NCBI GenBank assembly: GCA_002405445.1
Contig: DHLV01000259.1
Coordinates: 1 to 12,242, forward strand
Source: Flammeovirgaceae bacterium UBA4659
Lineage (GTDB): Bacteria; Bacteroidota; Bacteroidia; Cytophagales; Cyclobacteriaceae
Reading direction: 5' to 3'
Length of the DNA stretch: 12,242 nt
Shown: piece by piece, positions 1 to 8,107 of the stretch
Layout: each line of letters starts with the position of its first letter
How positions within the stretch are numbered: the stretch's first letter is position 1
The notes under the pieces: generated by a model
What the model saw: only the letters and a program-made list of their open reading frames with translations
What the model was told of the DNA's origin: nothing
Databases searched by the model: none
Translations under genes and position numbers: made by a program

Positions 1-7
1 GCTAAAC

Positions 8-33
8 TTTTGAATCGAAGCATTGATTCAAAA
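8..33. repeat. AT-rich inverted repeat (9-bp stem, 8-base loop)
   Basis: A perfect 9-bp inverted repeat, TTTTGAATC (8-16) and GATTCAAAA (25-33), encloses an 8-base loop. It lies downstream of the minus-strand CoA-transferase gene, about 150 bases past its stop. The stem is AT-rich and there is no long T-tract, so it is at best a weak bidirectional terminator. It could also be the end of a feature that continues outside the window. The rest of 1-180 shows no convincing gene: frames here lack a recognisable protein pattern. Confidence 0.35.
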
Positions 34-180
34 CACAGCATGCGAACCGCCAGTATCCAAAACCACTCACTTCGAAACACTCCATCAACTCGGCTTAAGT
101 TAACGACTATGGTGTTCTTCACCAACGAGCATGATGCCCACCCCGCTCACTCAAAAACAAAGTACAAATTTATTTTTCAT

Positions 181-1311
181 TTAGCTTTCCAATACAGGTG
201 GCTCACTCAACTCCTTCATCACCTCCGCAAAACTCATCTTCCCAACAAAATTCCTCACACCTTTCAATCCATCGCCTTCCAACATAATCTCCTTCGCCAC
301 AGGCATAGCCAATGCCTCTTGCACATTTTGCACCAGTCCGCCCGGTATTTTTTTTGCCAACAACGCAGCCATTAAATCACTGGAATTCATTTCTTGAATT
401 TTACCAGCCAACAATCTATTCAACTCGTCTCTGTTTTTCACACGCTGTTGGTTAGTAGAGAACTTATCCAAGTCCCAAGGCTTCATCCTGACGGAACCGT
501 CAGGACTAAGTCCTAATACTTCCATTAAATCTTCAAACTGCCTGTCACTCCCCACGGCCAACAAAATCTGTTTGTGGTCTTTGGTTTCAAAAACATCTCC
601 ATACGGTGCAATGTTGGGGTGGGCAGAGCCTTGCCGCGTAGGCAGTTTTTTTGCCACCAGCCAATTGGTAGCCTGGTTCGCCAACGATGATAGCGCAGCT
701 TGTATCAAACTCACTTCCACCAATCCACCTTGCTGCGTTCGCTCGCGGTGTAACAAGGCCAACAACAAACCTTCCTTCAATTGGTGCGCAGCCAACACAT
801 CAATCAATGCCACCGGCATTTTGGTGGGCGGGCCATCTTTCGCGCCATTCAAATCCATGAAACCAGATTCTGCCTGTATCACCGCATCATAACCCACGCG
901 CACATCGTCACTTCCATAGCCTGTTATTTGTCCGTAGATGAGTTGTTGGTTGATGGCTTTTAATTGTTCGTAACTAACTCCTAATTTCTCGGCATCACCG
1001 GGTTTGTAGCTGGCAATCACCACATCCATGGTAGGCACCATCTTCTTCAACGTTTCGAGGTCGGCAGGCTTGCTTAAATCCAACGCCACAGATTGCTTGC
1101 CCCAGTTGCAACAGCAAAAGTAAGCAGAGCGGTCATCGGTGGTTTCGCCTGCACTTTTCCAACTGCGGGTTACATCGCCTCCGGTTTTCGGGTTTTCGAC
1201 CTTAATTACTTCTGCCCCCAGCTCGGCAAAGAACTGCCCCACGCTGGGGCCAGCCAGCACCGAGGCCAGCTCTAAAACTCGTAGTCCCGCGAACATTTCT
1301 TTACTTTGCAT
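181..1311 (-). CDS. CaiB/BaiF-type (class III) CoA-transferase
   Basis: This 376-residue protein matches the class III CoA-transferase family, which moves CoA between carboxylic acids through an aspartyl-CoA intermediate in the cytosol. The N-terminus has the typical family pattern LRVLELASVLAGP (residues 10-22), then LGAEVIKVENP (31-41) and GGDVTR (44-49). GYDAVIQAESGFM (140-152) is the conserved central segment. Asp171, in the ALIDVLAA stretch, lines up with the catalytic Asp of formyl-CoA transferase. The family is normally about 380-430 residues, so the length is slightly short but complete. The substrate cannot be told from sequence; carnitine, oxalate, succinate and racemase (alpha-methylacyl-CoA) activities all occur in this family. 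It is divergent from the thioredoxin-like lipoprotein gene with only 37 bases between the starts. A start at Met6 is also possible. Confidence 0.9.
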   Translation of the reverse strand: MQSKEMFAGLRVLELASVLAGPSVGQFFAELGAEVIKVENPKTGGDVTRSWKSAGETTDDRSAYFCCCNWGKQSVALDLSKPADLETLKKMVPTMDVVIASYKPGDAEKLGVSYEQLKAINQQLIYGQITGYGSDDVRVGYDAVIQAESGFMDLNGAKDGPPTKMPVALIDVLAAHQLKEGLLLALLHRERTQQGGLVEVSLIQAALSSLANQATNWLVAKKLPTRQGSAHPNIAPYGDVFETKDHKQILLAVGSDRQFEDLMEVLGLSPDGSVRMKPWDLDKFSTNQQRVKNRDELNRLLAGKIQEMNSSDLMAALLAKKIPGGLVQNVQEALAMPVAKEIMLEGDGLKGVRNFVGKMSFAEVMKELSEPPVLES

Positions 1312-1348
1312 CGTTGTTTATGGTTTCAAACTTTACCAATATATAAAA

Positions 1349-2689
1349 ATGCGCGTTTTACTCGAAGCTATCTCAAAAAGTGTGTTTACTGTCAGCCTGA
1401 GCGTGGCGAAGGCTTTTTGCACTCGCAACTTAGGTTTCGCCAAGCTCAACCTGACAAACTCGTCTTCTTTCGGATGGTCTTTCTTATTTGCTGTTTTGGT
1501 TCTCGGTTCATGTTCAAAGCCTGCTGAATTGAAGACCGGCACTTGGCGTGGAGTAATCGATTGTCAGGGCCACGACCTTCCCTTTATTTTTGAAGTCGCC
1601 AAAAATGGTGAGCAGCTGAACGTACACATCAAAAACGGCACCGAGGATTTATTGCTGGACGAGGTGAGCCTTTTTGGCGACTCGGTGCTTATGGTCATGC
1701 ACATTTTTGATGCCGAGATTCGCGCCAAAATAAATGGCGACCAAATGACCGGAACGTTTGTTAAGAACTATGCACCCGAAGCGAATCAGCCCTTCAGGGC
1801 TTCTTTCGGTGAAGATTTTCGCTTTGCAAAAAACACTGAAGAAAAAACCATCGACTTTAGTGGCAAGTACCAAGTGGAGTTCATCACACAAAAAGGTAAA
1901 GCCATTCCTTCAGTAGGAATTTTCGAACAACAAGGCAACCATGTAACGGGTAGTTTTTTACGGCCTACGGGCGATTTAAGGTTTTTGGAAGGCAACGTGG
2001 TAAACAATCAATTGTTGTTAAGTGCTTTCGATGGAAATCATGCTTACGTATTTGTCATCAATCAACAAGGCGATTCATTGAAAGGCGATTTCTATTCCGG
2101 TAAGCTAGGCTATGAATCATTGAGAGCCATCAAAACTGACAGCGCTAAAATGCCCGACCCCGAGTCGCTCACGTATTTGAAAGAGGGTTATGATAAAATC
2201 GACTTTAGTTTTCCTGACTTAGCAAAGAAGGTCATTACGCCCAACGATGAAAAATACAAAGGCAAGGTGTTGATTTTACAGATACTGGGATCATGGTGCC
2301 CGAACTGTTTAGATGAAACGAAATTTTTGGTGCCATGGTACAACGAGAACAGCAAACGCGGAGTAGAAATTATCGGGCTTTGCTATGAGCACAAAGATGA
2401 TTTTGCTTATGCCAGCGAGCGCGTGAGAAAAATGCAAGAGAAATTGAATATCCCTTACGACCTGGTGATTGCAGGTGTGAACGACAACGAAAAAGCATCA
2501 CAAACTTTGCCCATGCTGAGCAAGGTGTTAGGTTTCCCTACTACCATCATTATCGGCAAAGATGGCAAAGTGAAAAACATCCACACAGGCTTTGAAGGGC
2601 CTGGTACAGGCATTTACTTCGAACAGTACAAAGAGCGGTTTAATCAAATCATCAATGAACTTTTAGCAGAAAAATCTCCTTCTAAGTGA
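1349..2689 (+). CDS. TlpA-like thioredoxin-fold lipoprotein
   Basis: The 446-residue protein is probably lipid-anchored and acts outside the cytoplasm as a thiol-disulfide oxidoreductase of the TlpA/ResA type. A hydrophobic stretch at about residues 40-53 ends in the lipobox LGSC, with Cys55 as the likely lipidated residue. Residues about 60-280 form a beta-rich domain I cannot name. The C-terminal thioredoxin domain (about 285-440) has the active site WCPNC (316-320) and the cis-proline region [12 protein letters not shown]. The frame is open much further upstream, but that part runs antisense to the CoA-transferase, so the ATG at 1349 is chosen; no in-frame ATG follows before the lipobox. 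The signal region before the hydrophobic core is unusually long because a REP-like repeat is translated within it. The stop is one base from mnmA, which suggests co-transcription. Confidence 0.85.
   Translation: MRVLLEAISKSVFTVSLSVAKAFCTRNLGFAKLNLTNSSSFGWSFLFAVLVLGSCSKPAELKTGTWRGVIDCQGHDLPFIFEVAKNGEQLNVHIKNGTEDLLLDEVSLFGDSVLMVMHIFDAEIRAKINGDQMTGTFVKNYAPEANQPFRASFGEDFRFAKNTEEKTIDFSGKYQVEFITQKGKAIPSVGIFEQQGNHVTGSFLRPTGDLRFLEGNVVNNQLLLSAFDGNHAYVFVINQQGDSLKGDFYSGKLGYESLRAIKTDSAKMPDPESLTYLKEGYDKIDFSFPDLAKKVITPNDEKYKGKVLILQILGSWCPNCLDETKFLVPWYNENSKRGVEIIGLCYEHKDDFAYASERVRKMQEKLNIPYDLVIAGVNDNEKASQTLPMLSKVLGFPTTIIIGKDGKVKNIHTGFEGPGTGIYFEQYKERFNQIINELLAEKSPSK
1390..1456. repeat. REP-like paired inverted repeat inside a coding region
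   Basis: Two 22-base arms, 1390-1411 and 1435-1456, are inverted copies of each other with 18 of 22 positions matching, separated by 23 bases. The left arm contains GCCTGAGCGTGGCGAAGGC, which can itself fold through GCCT/AGGC. This resembles the short extragenic palindromes (core CCTGAGC..G.CGAAGG) that are common in many Bacteroidota genomes. It is read in frame as residues about 14-36 of the thioredoxin-like lipoprotein, between the start and the hydrophobic signal core. I see no second copy in this window. Mobility or a shared family is inferred from resemblance only. Confidence 0.65.
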
Positions 2690-2690
2690 A

Positions 2691-3866
2691 ATGAAAAAAA
2701 GAGTTGTAGTCGGTCTATCGGGCGGTGTTGATTCCAGCGTGGCGGCTTACTTGCTAAAAGAGCAAGGCTACGAGGTAATCGGCATGTTCATGAAAAACTG
2801 GCACGATGATTCTGTCACCATCAGCAACGAGTGCCCCTGGCTTGATGATAGCAACGATGCCATGATTGTGGCCCAGCACTTGGGCATCCCGTTTCAAGCC
2901 ATTGACTTAAGCGCAGAATACAAAACGCGCATTGTCGACTACATGTTTGACGAATACCAAGCGGGCCGCACGCCTAACCCCGATGTGCTTTGCAACCGCG
3001 AAATCAAGTTTGATGTTTTTTTGGATGCGGCTGTAAAACTGGGTGCCGACTTTGTAGCGACCGGCCACTATTGCAGAAAAGGAATCATTGAAAAAGATGG
3101 TAAACAAATTTTTCAATTGCTAGCCGGAAAAGACCCGAACAAAGACCAAAGCTATTTCTTGTGTCAGCTCACCCAAGCGCAGTTGTCAAAAGCATTGTTT
3201 CCAATCGGTGAATTACTCAAACCAGAAGTACGGGCAATTGCAAAAAAAGCTGGCTTGGCTACTGCTGAGAAAAAAGATTCGCAAGGGTTGTGCTTCATCG
3301 GCAAAGTGCACCTACCCGATTTTTTGCAGCAACGGCTAGAACCCAAAAAAGGTAAAGTAATAGAAGTATCCGCTCAATCACCGGCTTTTGCCAACGGCTG
3401 GGCTGATGATGACTTGGAGAATTTGACCAGGCCGCACAGCCTGCAACCAACTTTTGGTGAAGTAGTGGGCGAACACAATGGGGCGCATTTTTATACCATC
3501 GGTCAACGCAGAGGTTTAAATATAGGTGGTTATGAAAAACCGCTATTTGTGATTGGCACAGACACAGATAAAAATGTGATCTATACTGGGTCAGGCGATG
3601 ACCATCCCGGGCTTTATCGAAAAGGTTTGTTCATTGCTTCCGCAGATGTGCATTGGGTACGAGATGATTTAAGATTGCAAATTGGTGATTCCAAAAAGTT
3701 ATACGCGCGAATTCGCTACAGACAACCATTAGAGGTTTGCACCTTGCATCAAAAAACAGACGGCCTCTACATTATTTTTGATCGGCCACAGCGTGGTGTA
3801 ACACCCGGGCAATTTGCTGCCTGGTACGATGGCGAAGAACTGATTGGGTCTGGCGTCATTGATTAG
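2691..3866 (+). CDS. mnmA: tRNA-specific 2-thiouridylase MnmA
   Basis: MnmA uses ATP and a relayed persulfide to thiolate U34 of the Glu, Gln and Lys tRNAs in the cytosol. The N-terminal ATP-pyrophosphatase loop SGGVDSS is at residues 10-16. The two catalytic cysteines are visible: Cys101 in [12 protein letters not shown] and Cys201 in [15 protein letters not shown] and YTIGQRRGL are further family signatures, and the C-terminal beta-barrel ends with [14 protein letters not shown]. The length of 391 residues is a little more than the E. coli protein of about 368. The ATG lies one base after the stop of the upstream lipoprotein gene, so the two are probably translated from one message. The 3' end overlaps by 11 bases the tail of a convergent membrane-protein gene. 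No key residue is missing. Confidence 0.97.
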   Translation: MKKRVVVGLSGGVDSSVAAYLLKEQGYEVIGMFMKNWHDDSVTISNECPWLDDSNDAMIVAQHLGIPFQAIDLSAEYKTRIVDYMFDEYQAGRTPNPDVLCNREIKFDVFLDAAVKLGADFVATGHYCRKGIIEKDGKQIFQLLAGKDPNKDQSYFLCQLTQAQLSKALFPIGELLKPEVRAIAKKAGLATAEKKDSQGLCFIGKVHLPDFLQQRLEPKKGKVIEVSAQSPAFANGWADDDLENLTRPHSLQPTFGEVVGEHNGAHFYTIGQRRGLNIGGYEKPLFVIGTDTDKNVIYTGSGDDHPGLYRKGLFIASADVHWVRDDLRLQIGDSKKLYARIRYRQPLEVCTLHQKTDGLYIIFDRPQRGVTPGQFAAWYDGEELIGSGVID

Positions 3867-4227
3867 ATCTATTTCTTAAATCCAATACCAGAAGTACAAA
3901 AGCAATAATCATAAAAAGCAGGATCGTCATATCCAACCAGCAAACAATTTGAGTTTGCATCCAAAATCTCAACGCACTTCCCCCATGGCTATATAATTGC
4001 TGCAGCAAAAGCAAAAAGAAGAAATAGACAAAGAATGCCGGACGGTTTAAAAAACCGTAGGCACAAACTAGGTTTATAAGTACAAACAAACCGTGACGCC
4101 AAACGGGAGAAGAATTGACAGGATAGAATATACCAAGAAAATGAAAGCCAGCTAGAAGCAGGCTCAATGCAGCATAAATCCAAAAAGTAGCTTTTAAGAA
4201 ATTATTCCGCACCCTCCCTGAATCCAC
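3856..4227 (-). CDS. small four-helix membrane protein, unknown function
   Basis: I do not recognise a family for this 123-residue protein. It is strongly hydrophobic, with four likely membrane helices at about residues 12-34, 44-60, 64-79 and 95-117, and a short basic tail (LRNRSNQ). It is rich in Phe, Leu and aromatic residues, and nothing resembles a catalytic motif. Its start overlaps the end of the DUF502 gene upstream by 26 bases, which points to translational coupling and one transcript. Its end overlaps the tail of convergent mnmA by 11 bases. A GTG at residue 6 is an alternative start that would shorten the overlap. Confidence 0.7.
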   Translation of the reverse strand: MDSGRVRNNFLKATFWIYAALSLLLAGFHFLGIFYPVNSSPVWRHGLFVLINLVCAYGFLNRPAFFVYFFFLLLLQQLYSHGGSALRFWMQTQIVCWLDMTILLFMIIAFVLLVLDLRNRSNQ

Positions 4228-4771
4228 TTACGCCTCCCGAAATAATAAACTTCATTGCAATCGGCCCTGGCACATTGAGGGGCTGAACATTCTCTTTTGG
4301 AACAATGAAATGATCACCCGCCACAGCATACGATTGTGGAAAGTAAACGACTATCATATCATTTAAACCCAGTTCGCTTAAATCATTTTGAGTAATAAAC
4401 CCAACGCGGTGCAGTTGGTTTTCTTTGTTAATGCGAACCAAAACGGGTCGATCAAATTTTTTCTTATCGCCTACAAAGGCCGCCAGCAAATCTTTAACGG
4501 AAGAATAAATCAACTTCACCAACGGAATACGATTCATTCCCTGATCGAACCAATTCGAAAATGTTTTAAACGCAAAGTTGGAAGTGAGATAGCCAAACAA
4601 CGTAATCACCGACAAGATGATAACAAACCCAACACCCGGATAAGGGAGATTGAGACGGCTATCCAGCCATTGAAACGAAATAAAAACAAAATATACAGTG
4701 GCTACCAGTGGTACAATGAACAGGGTGCCATTAAAAAAGTAGCGAACTATTTGCCCGAAAAGTCCTCTCAT
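4202..4771 (-). CDS. DUF502 family membrane protein
   Basis: The 189-residue protein has the layout of the DUF502 family, conserved bacterial membrane proteins of unknown function. The N-terminal part FFNGTLFIVPLVATVYFVF (residues 12-30) is the first membrane helix. A second helix follows PYPGVGF at about 45-64. After NRIPLVKLIYSSVKDL (80-95) comes a soluble beta-rich C-terminal domain with VLVRINKENQLHRVGFIT (110-127) and GDHFIVPKENVQPLNVPGP (152-170). The frame opens 20 codons earlier, at 4831, but that start lies inside the terminator hairpin of the preceding operon, and the family usually begins close to the motif at Met 4771, so the later ATG is chosen. It is followed by, and overlaps, the small four-helix membrane protein. 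Confidence 0.88.
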   Translation of the reverse strand: MRGLFGQIVRYFFNGTLFIVPLVATVYFVFISFQWLDSRLNLPYPGVGFVIILSVITLFGYLTSNFAFKTFSNWFDQGMNRIPLVKLIYSSVKDLLAAFVGDKKKFDRPVLVRINKENQLHRVGFITQNDLSELGLNDMIVVYFPQSYAVAGDHFIVPKENVQPLNVPGPIAMKFIISGGVSGFREGAE

Positions 4772-4817
4772 AGCATGACGGTTTGCGAAGTTGATCGATA
4801 TAATTTTGACGCCCAAC

Positions 4818-4850
4818 AAAAAAGGCTTCAAAGTTTTTGAAGCCTTTTTT
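4818..4850 (-). terminator. Rho-independent terminator after nqrE
   Basis: A perfect 15-bp stem (4818-4832 with 4836-4850) around a 3-base loop has core GGCTTC/GAAGCC and flanking A and T runs. Read on the minus strand it ends in a run of six T's, a textbook intrinsic terminator. It begins 18 bases after the nqrE stop and precedes the DUF502 start. It therefore closes the nqr operon after subunit E. The A run on the other side makes it potentially bidirectional. Confidence 0.92.
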
Positions 4851-4868
4851 TATTTAGTTCCAATCCAT

Positions 4869-5483
4869 TTACAAAGAGAAGCCTAGGAAGCTCAAAAAGC
4901 CCAACGACATCAAGCCCACTAAAATAAAGGTGATACCCAAGCCTCTCAACGGTGCAGGTACATTTGAATATTTCATCTTTTCACGCACACCAGCCAATGC
5001 AACAATGGCCAACATCCAGCCAATACCTGAACCAAAACCAAATACAGTAGCTTCAGCCAAGTTGTAAGGGCGACCTACCATAAACAACGCAGCACCTAAA
5101 ACCGAGCAGTTCACAGCAATCAGTGGAAGGAAGATACCAAGCGTGCCATAAAGTGCCGGAGAAAACTTTTCAACAGCCATCTCAGTCAACTGCACAATCG
5201 CAGCGATAACCGAAATGAACACGATGAACTGCAAAAAATTTAAATCAAAATTGGCAAAATCAGGGCCAAGCCAAGCGAGTGCACCCGCGTTCAACACATA
5301 GTTTTGAATTAACCAGTTGATGGGCACCGTAACGCCCAACACAAATACGACTGCAATGCCCAAGCCAATGGCGGTCTTTACTTTTTTGGAGATGGCCAAG
5401 AAAGAACACATTCCCAAGAAGTAGGCAAATATCATATTGTCGATAAAAATCGACCGAATTCCAATGCTAACTAAGTTTTCCAT
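4869..5483 (-). CDS. nqrE: Na+-translocating NADH:quinone reductase subunit E
   Basis: NqrE is a six-helix inner-membrane subunit that, with NqrD, forms the channel-like core of the sodium pump and shares an intramembrane iron-sulfur centre. The protein has 204 residues (family about 200). The signature [21 protein letters not shown] holds Cys26, and Cys126 in [15 protein letters not shown] is the second conserved cysteine. [11 protein letters not shown] (54-64) and [22 protein letters not shown] (148-169) are typical of the NqrE/RnfA family. It follows nqrD by 12 bases. It is the last gene of the operon because a strong terminator starts 18 bases after its stop. A subunit F gene, normally next in this order, is absent. 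Confidence 0.97.
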   Translation of the reverse strand: MENLVSIGIRSIFIDNMIFAYFLGMCSFLAISKKVKTAIGLGIAVVFVLGVTVPINWLIQNYVLNAGALAWLGPDFANFDLNFLQFIVFISVIAAIVQLTEMAVEKFSPALYGTLGIFLPLIAVNCSVLGAALFMVGRPYNLAEATVFGFGSGIGWMLAIVALAGVREKMKYSNVPAPLRGLGITFILVGLMSLGFLSFLGFSL

Positions 5484-5495
5484 AGCTATTTGATT

Positions 5496-6179
5496 TTAAT
5501 GTGATTCACGATAGCCGTTAATCGAGCGTTGCACCCAAATAATTACCCCCAACAAAATACAAGCTCCGGCCGGTAACATCATCAAACCATTGCCCTGGTA
5601 GTGAATCCCCATTGACTCAAAAACCTTCCATTCAAATGACCAGCCCTTAAACAACGAACCTGATCCCAGTAACTCACGAAAAAATCCAAGAATCAAAAGG
5701 ATTATACCATACCCTAGTCCATTTCCAATTCCATCCAAAAATGAAGGCCACGGTTTATTACCCATGGCATAGGCTTCGAGTCTACCCATCACAATGCAGT
5801 TGGTAATAATCAAGCCGACAAACACAGAGAGCAATTTCGCCATATCATAAAAATATGCTTTCAGAAGCTGGTCAACCATAATTACCCAAACAGATACAAC
5901 GGCCAATTGCACAATGATACGAATCCTAGAGGGGATCGTATTACGCAGAAATGAAATGAACAGATTAGAAAACATGGTGACAAACGTCAGCCCTGCAGCC
6001 ATAAAAAAGGCCGGCTTAATTTGGGAAGTAACCGCCAAAGCAGAGCATACACCCAGCACTTGCACCGTAATCGGGTTGTCGATATCCAACGGATTGGAGA
6101 TCAGCTTACGATTTTTTTTTGAGAAGAGCGGCTCAGACTTCTTCTCAACAACTTCTACTTCTGCAACTTCTGTGCTCAT
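5496..6179 (-). CDS. nqrD: Na+-translocating NADH:quinone reductase subunit D
   Basis: NqrD is a six-helix membrane subunit that pairs with NqrE in the sodium pump. The 227-residue protein shows [17 protein letters not shown] with Cys45 and [19 protein letters not shown] with Cys128, the two cysteines expected to bind the intramembrane iron-sulfur centre together with those of Nqr[25 protein letters not shown] is the other strong family signature. The first about 18 residues are an acidic, charged extension ([11 protein letters not shown]) not present in the roughly 210-residue proteobacterial forms. The ATG overlaps the nqrC stop in an ATGA arrangement, which supports this start and translational coupling. 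Confidence 0.97.
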   Translation of the reverse strand: MSTEVAEVEVVEKKSEPLFSKKNRKLISNPLDIDNPITVQVLGVCSALAVTSQIKPAFFMAAGLTFVTMFSNLFISFLRNTIPSRIRIIVQLAVVSVWVIMVDQLLKAYFYDMAKLLSVFVGLIITNCIVMGRLEAYAMGNKPWPSFLDGIGNGLGYGIILLILGFFRELLGSGSLFKGWSFEWKVFESMGIHYQGNGLMMLPAGACILLGVIIWVQRSINGYRESH

Positions 6180-6904
6180 AAGCTCGCGGTATTTTGTTTG
6201 TTTTTAACGAGATAAGTTTTGTAGCATGAAAAATAATCGAGTAACATATTGTTTACGCCTTTCCCTGTGAGCGTGGCACCCGACATTCCGTCTACTTTGT
6301 GGTGATCATCGGCATAGTTCATTCCCTCGCCCTTCATCATCATAATCGAAACGAGCGTGGTACTGCCGTCAAAAACCTTCTTGCCGATGTAGCGTTTTTG
6401 GATTTCGTCTGTTTCAATGCGCGCCCCCAATCCGGGCGTTTCACCTGCATGGGCAAACTTAACCCCGCGCAAGGTATTGAAATCTGACTCTAGTGCCACA
6501 AACCCCCAGATGTTATTCCACAAGCCATAGCCATACACGGGTAAAACCACTGCTTCCACCTTGGTTGGATCGGCTTCATTCAGAAACTCATATACGGGAA
6601 GCACGCGATCTTCTGCTTTCTTCTTGTACTCCGAAGCAACTGTGATCTTTGCCGGCTCGATATTCGGAACAACGTTTCCATTGTAGTCAATTACAAATCC
6701 TTTAATACGTTTTGCATACAGCACTGGAATATCTGCGCCTTCTGAAATTGGCATCACTGTCGAAAGGATATTTGTTTTTTGTTCCAATGCAATGTTGGCA
6801 TCTTGGCGGTCTTTTAAGCTTATTGACGCAAAGGCTAAAACACCCGCGCACACCACAGTAAGGATGGCCGAGTAAACGATGATGTAGGTATTAGACTGTC
6901 GCAC
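6176..6904 (-). CDS. nqrC: Na+-translocating NADH:quinone reductase subunit C
   Basis: NqrC carries a covalent FMN facing the periplasm and passes electrons within the sodium pump. The 242-residue protein has one N-terminal membrane helix (about 7-28) and an FMN-binding domain. The flavin-attachment motif DGMSGAT is intact at residues 205-211, with Thr211 as the expected phosphoester-bound residue added by the ApbE transferase. [14 protein letters not shown] (125-138) and [12 protein letters not shown] (152-163) are further family signatures. A Met- and His-rich segment ([16 protein letters not shown], 188-203) sits just before the motif. The start overlaps the nqrB end by 14 bases and the stop overlaps nqrD by 4, so it is translated within a tight operon. 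Confidence 0.97.
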   Translation of the reverse strand: MRQSNTYIIVYSAILTVVCAGVLAFASISLKDRQDANIALEQKTNILSTVMPISEGADIPVLYAKRIKGFVIDYNGNVVPNIEPAKITVASEYKKKAEDRVLPVYEFLNEADPTKVEAVVLPVYGYGLWNNIWGFVALESDFNTLRGVKFAHAGETPGLGARIETDEIQKRYIGKKVFDGSTTLVSIMMMKGEGMNYADDHHKVDGMSGATLTGKGVNNMLLDYFSCYKTYLVKNKQNTASL

Positions 6905-8093
6905 GTTTTAATCTTCTGTTTTTGTTTGCACTAACTACATAATAATCGATGAGCGGAGCGAACACGTTCATCAACAAAATTGCCAGCATGATACCCTCTG
7001 GGTAAGCTGGGTTAAACACACGGATTAATACCGTGAACACACCAATCAAAATTCCGTAAATCCACTTGCCCGTTTCAGTCTGCGAGGCCGTTACAGGATC
7101 AGTAGCCATGAACACGGCACCGAAAGCCAAGCCACCGATTACCAAGTGGTAATGTGCGGGCATTTCCATAAACGCATTGCCGCCAATGATATTCAGTAAC
7201 AAACCCATGCCATAAGCCCCACCAAAAACACTTACAATCACTTTCCAACTTCCGGCACCAGTGGCTACCAAAATTAACGCGCCAATTAAACACATTAAGG
7301 TAGAGGTTTCGCCAATGCAACCAGGCATAATGCCCATGAACATGTTGTTAAAGGTGAATACACCCTCATTCCAACCTGCACCAAATGAGTTTAACTGTGA
7401 AACTACATTTGTGCCTGCTGCCACAGATTCGGCCGCAATTGAAAGAGGAGTAGCGCCAGAATAGCCGGCCACTGCTTTGGCATCACCAAGGTATGTCCAC
7501 ACGCTGCCCGAAATATCGGTGGGGTAGGCGAAGTACAAGAATGCACGAGCCGTTAAGGCAACATTCAGTACGTTCATCCCTGTTCCTCCAAACGCCTCTT
7601 TGCCGATGATGACGGCAAACGCAGTAGCTACGGCAACTTGCCAAAGCGGAATATCGGGTGGCATTACCAACGGAATTAACATACCTGTTACCAAGAAACC
7701 TTCATTTACCGGGTGTCTGCGTATAGTTGCAAACACAAACTCAATTCCCAGCCCGACACCATAAGACACCACCACAATCGGCAGCACTTGAATGAGGCCT
7801 ACCGTGATCTTGTCGCCCAAAGTGGCGCTCGCCTGACCGATAGCTAAAAAATGTTGATGGCCTACATTCCAAATACCGAACAACAAGCACGGCACCATGG
7901 CAATGATCACGGTCATCATTAAACGCTTCAGATCGATGGCATCGCGAATTTGCGCTCCCTTCGCACCGTTGGTAGTAGCGGGCGCGAATAAAAACGTCTC
8001 CAATGCCTCGAAAGAATAATAATGCTTTTCCCACTTGCCGCCCTTCATGAAGTGCGGCTTCACCTTTTCTATTTGATCATGTAAGAACTTCAT
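6891..8093 (-). CDS. nqrB: Na+-translocating NADH:quinone reductase subunit B
   Basis: NqrB is the largest membrane subunit of the sodium pump, with about ten helices; in the family it carries covalent FMN and riboflavin and takes part in sodium passage and quinone reduction. The 400-residue protein shows RDAIDLKRLM (50-59), RRHPVNEGFLVTGMLIPLVMPP (125-146), GKEAFGGTGMNVLNVALTARA (164-184), GETSTLMCLIGA (261-272) and NPAYPEGIMLAILLMN (361-376). The flavinylation site GYSGAT lies at 210-215 with Thr215, matching Thr236 of the Vibrio protein. Position 209, Asp in the usual D-x-x-S/T-G-A-T motif, is Ala here; see the finding. It starts 14 bases after nqrA and overlaps nqrC by 14. Confidence 0.97.
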   Translation of the reverse strand: MKFLHDQIEKVKPHFMKGGKWEKHYYSFEALETFLFAPATTNGAKGAQIRDAIDLKRLMMTVIIAMVPCLLFGIWNVGHQHFLAIGQASATLGDKITVGLIQVLPIVVVSYGVGLGIEFVFATIRRHPVNEGFLVTGMLIPLVMPPDIPLWQVAVATAFAVIIGKEAFGGTGMNVLNVALTARAFLYFAYPTDISGSVWTYLGDAKAVAGYSGATPLSIAAESVAAGTNVVSQLNSFGAGWNEGVFTFNNMFMGIMPGCIGETSTLMCLIGALILVATGAGSWKVIVSVFGGAYGMGLLLNIIGGNAFMEMPAHYHLVIGGLAFGAVFMATDPVTASQTETGKWIYGILIGVFTVLIRVFNPAYPEGIMLAILLMNVFAPLIDYYVVSANKNRRLKRATV

Positions 8094-8107
8094 CGAACAA
8101 TAAGCTA

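Noticed and set aside
1..180. A partial gene at the left edge
   Set aside because: A minus-strand frame of about 50 codons stays open to the edge, but it has no recognisable protein pattern or convincing start; the plus-strand frame over 10-375 is a shadow of the CoA-transferase.
1139..1348. Upstream extension of the thioredoxin-like lipoprotein frame
   Set aside because: It runs antisense through the start of the CoA-transferase gene and would place the signal sequence about 125 residues into the protein.
4772..4831. Longer start of the DUF502 protein
   Set aside because: The ATG at 4831 lies inside the nqr terminator hairpin, and family members start near the Met at 4771.
4388..4840. Plus-strand 150-residue frame opposite DUF502
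   Set aside because: It is antisense to a recognised family protein, with no protein-like pattern, and it ends in the terminator.
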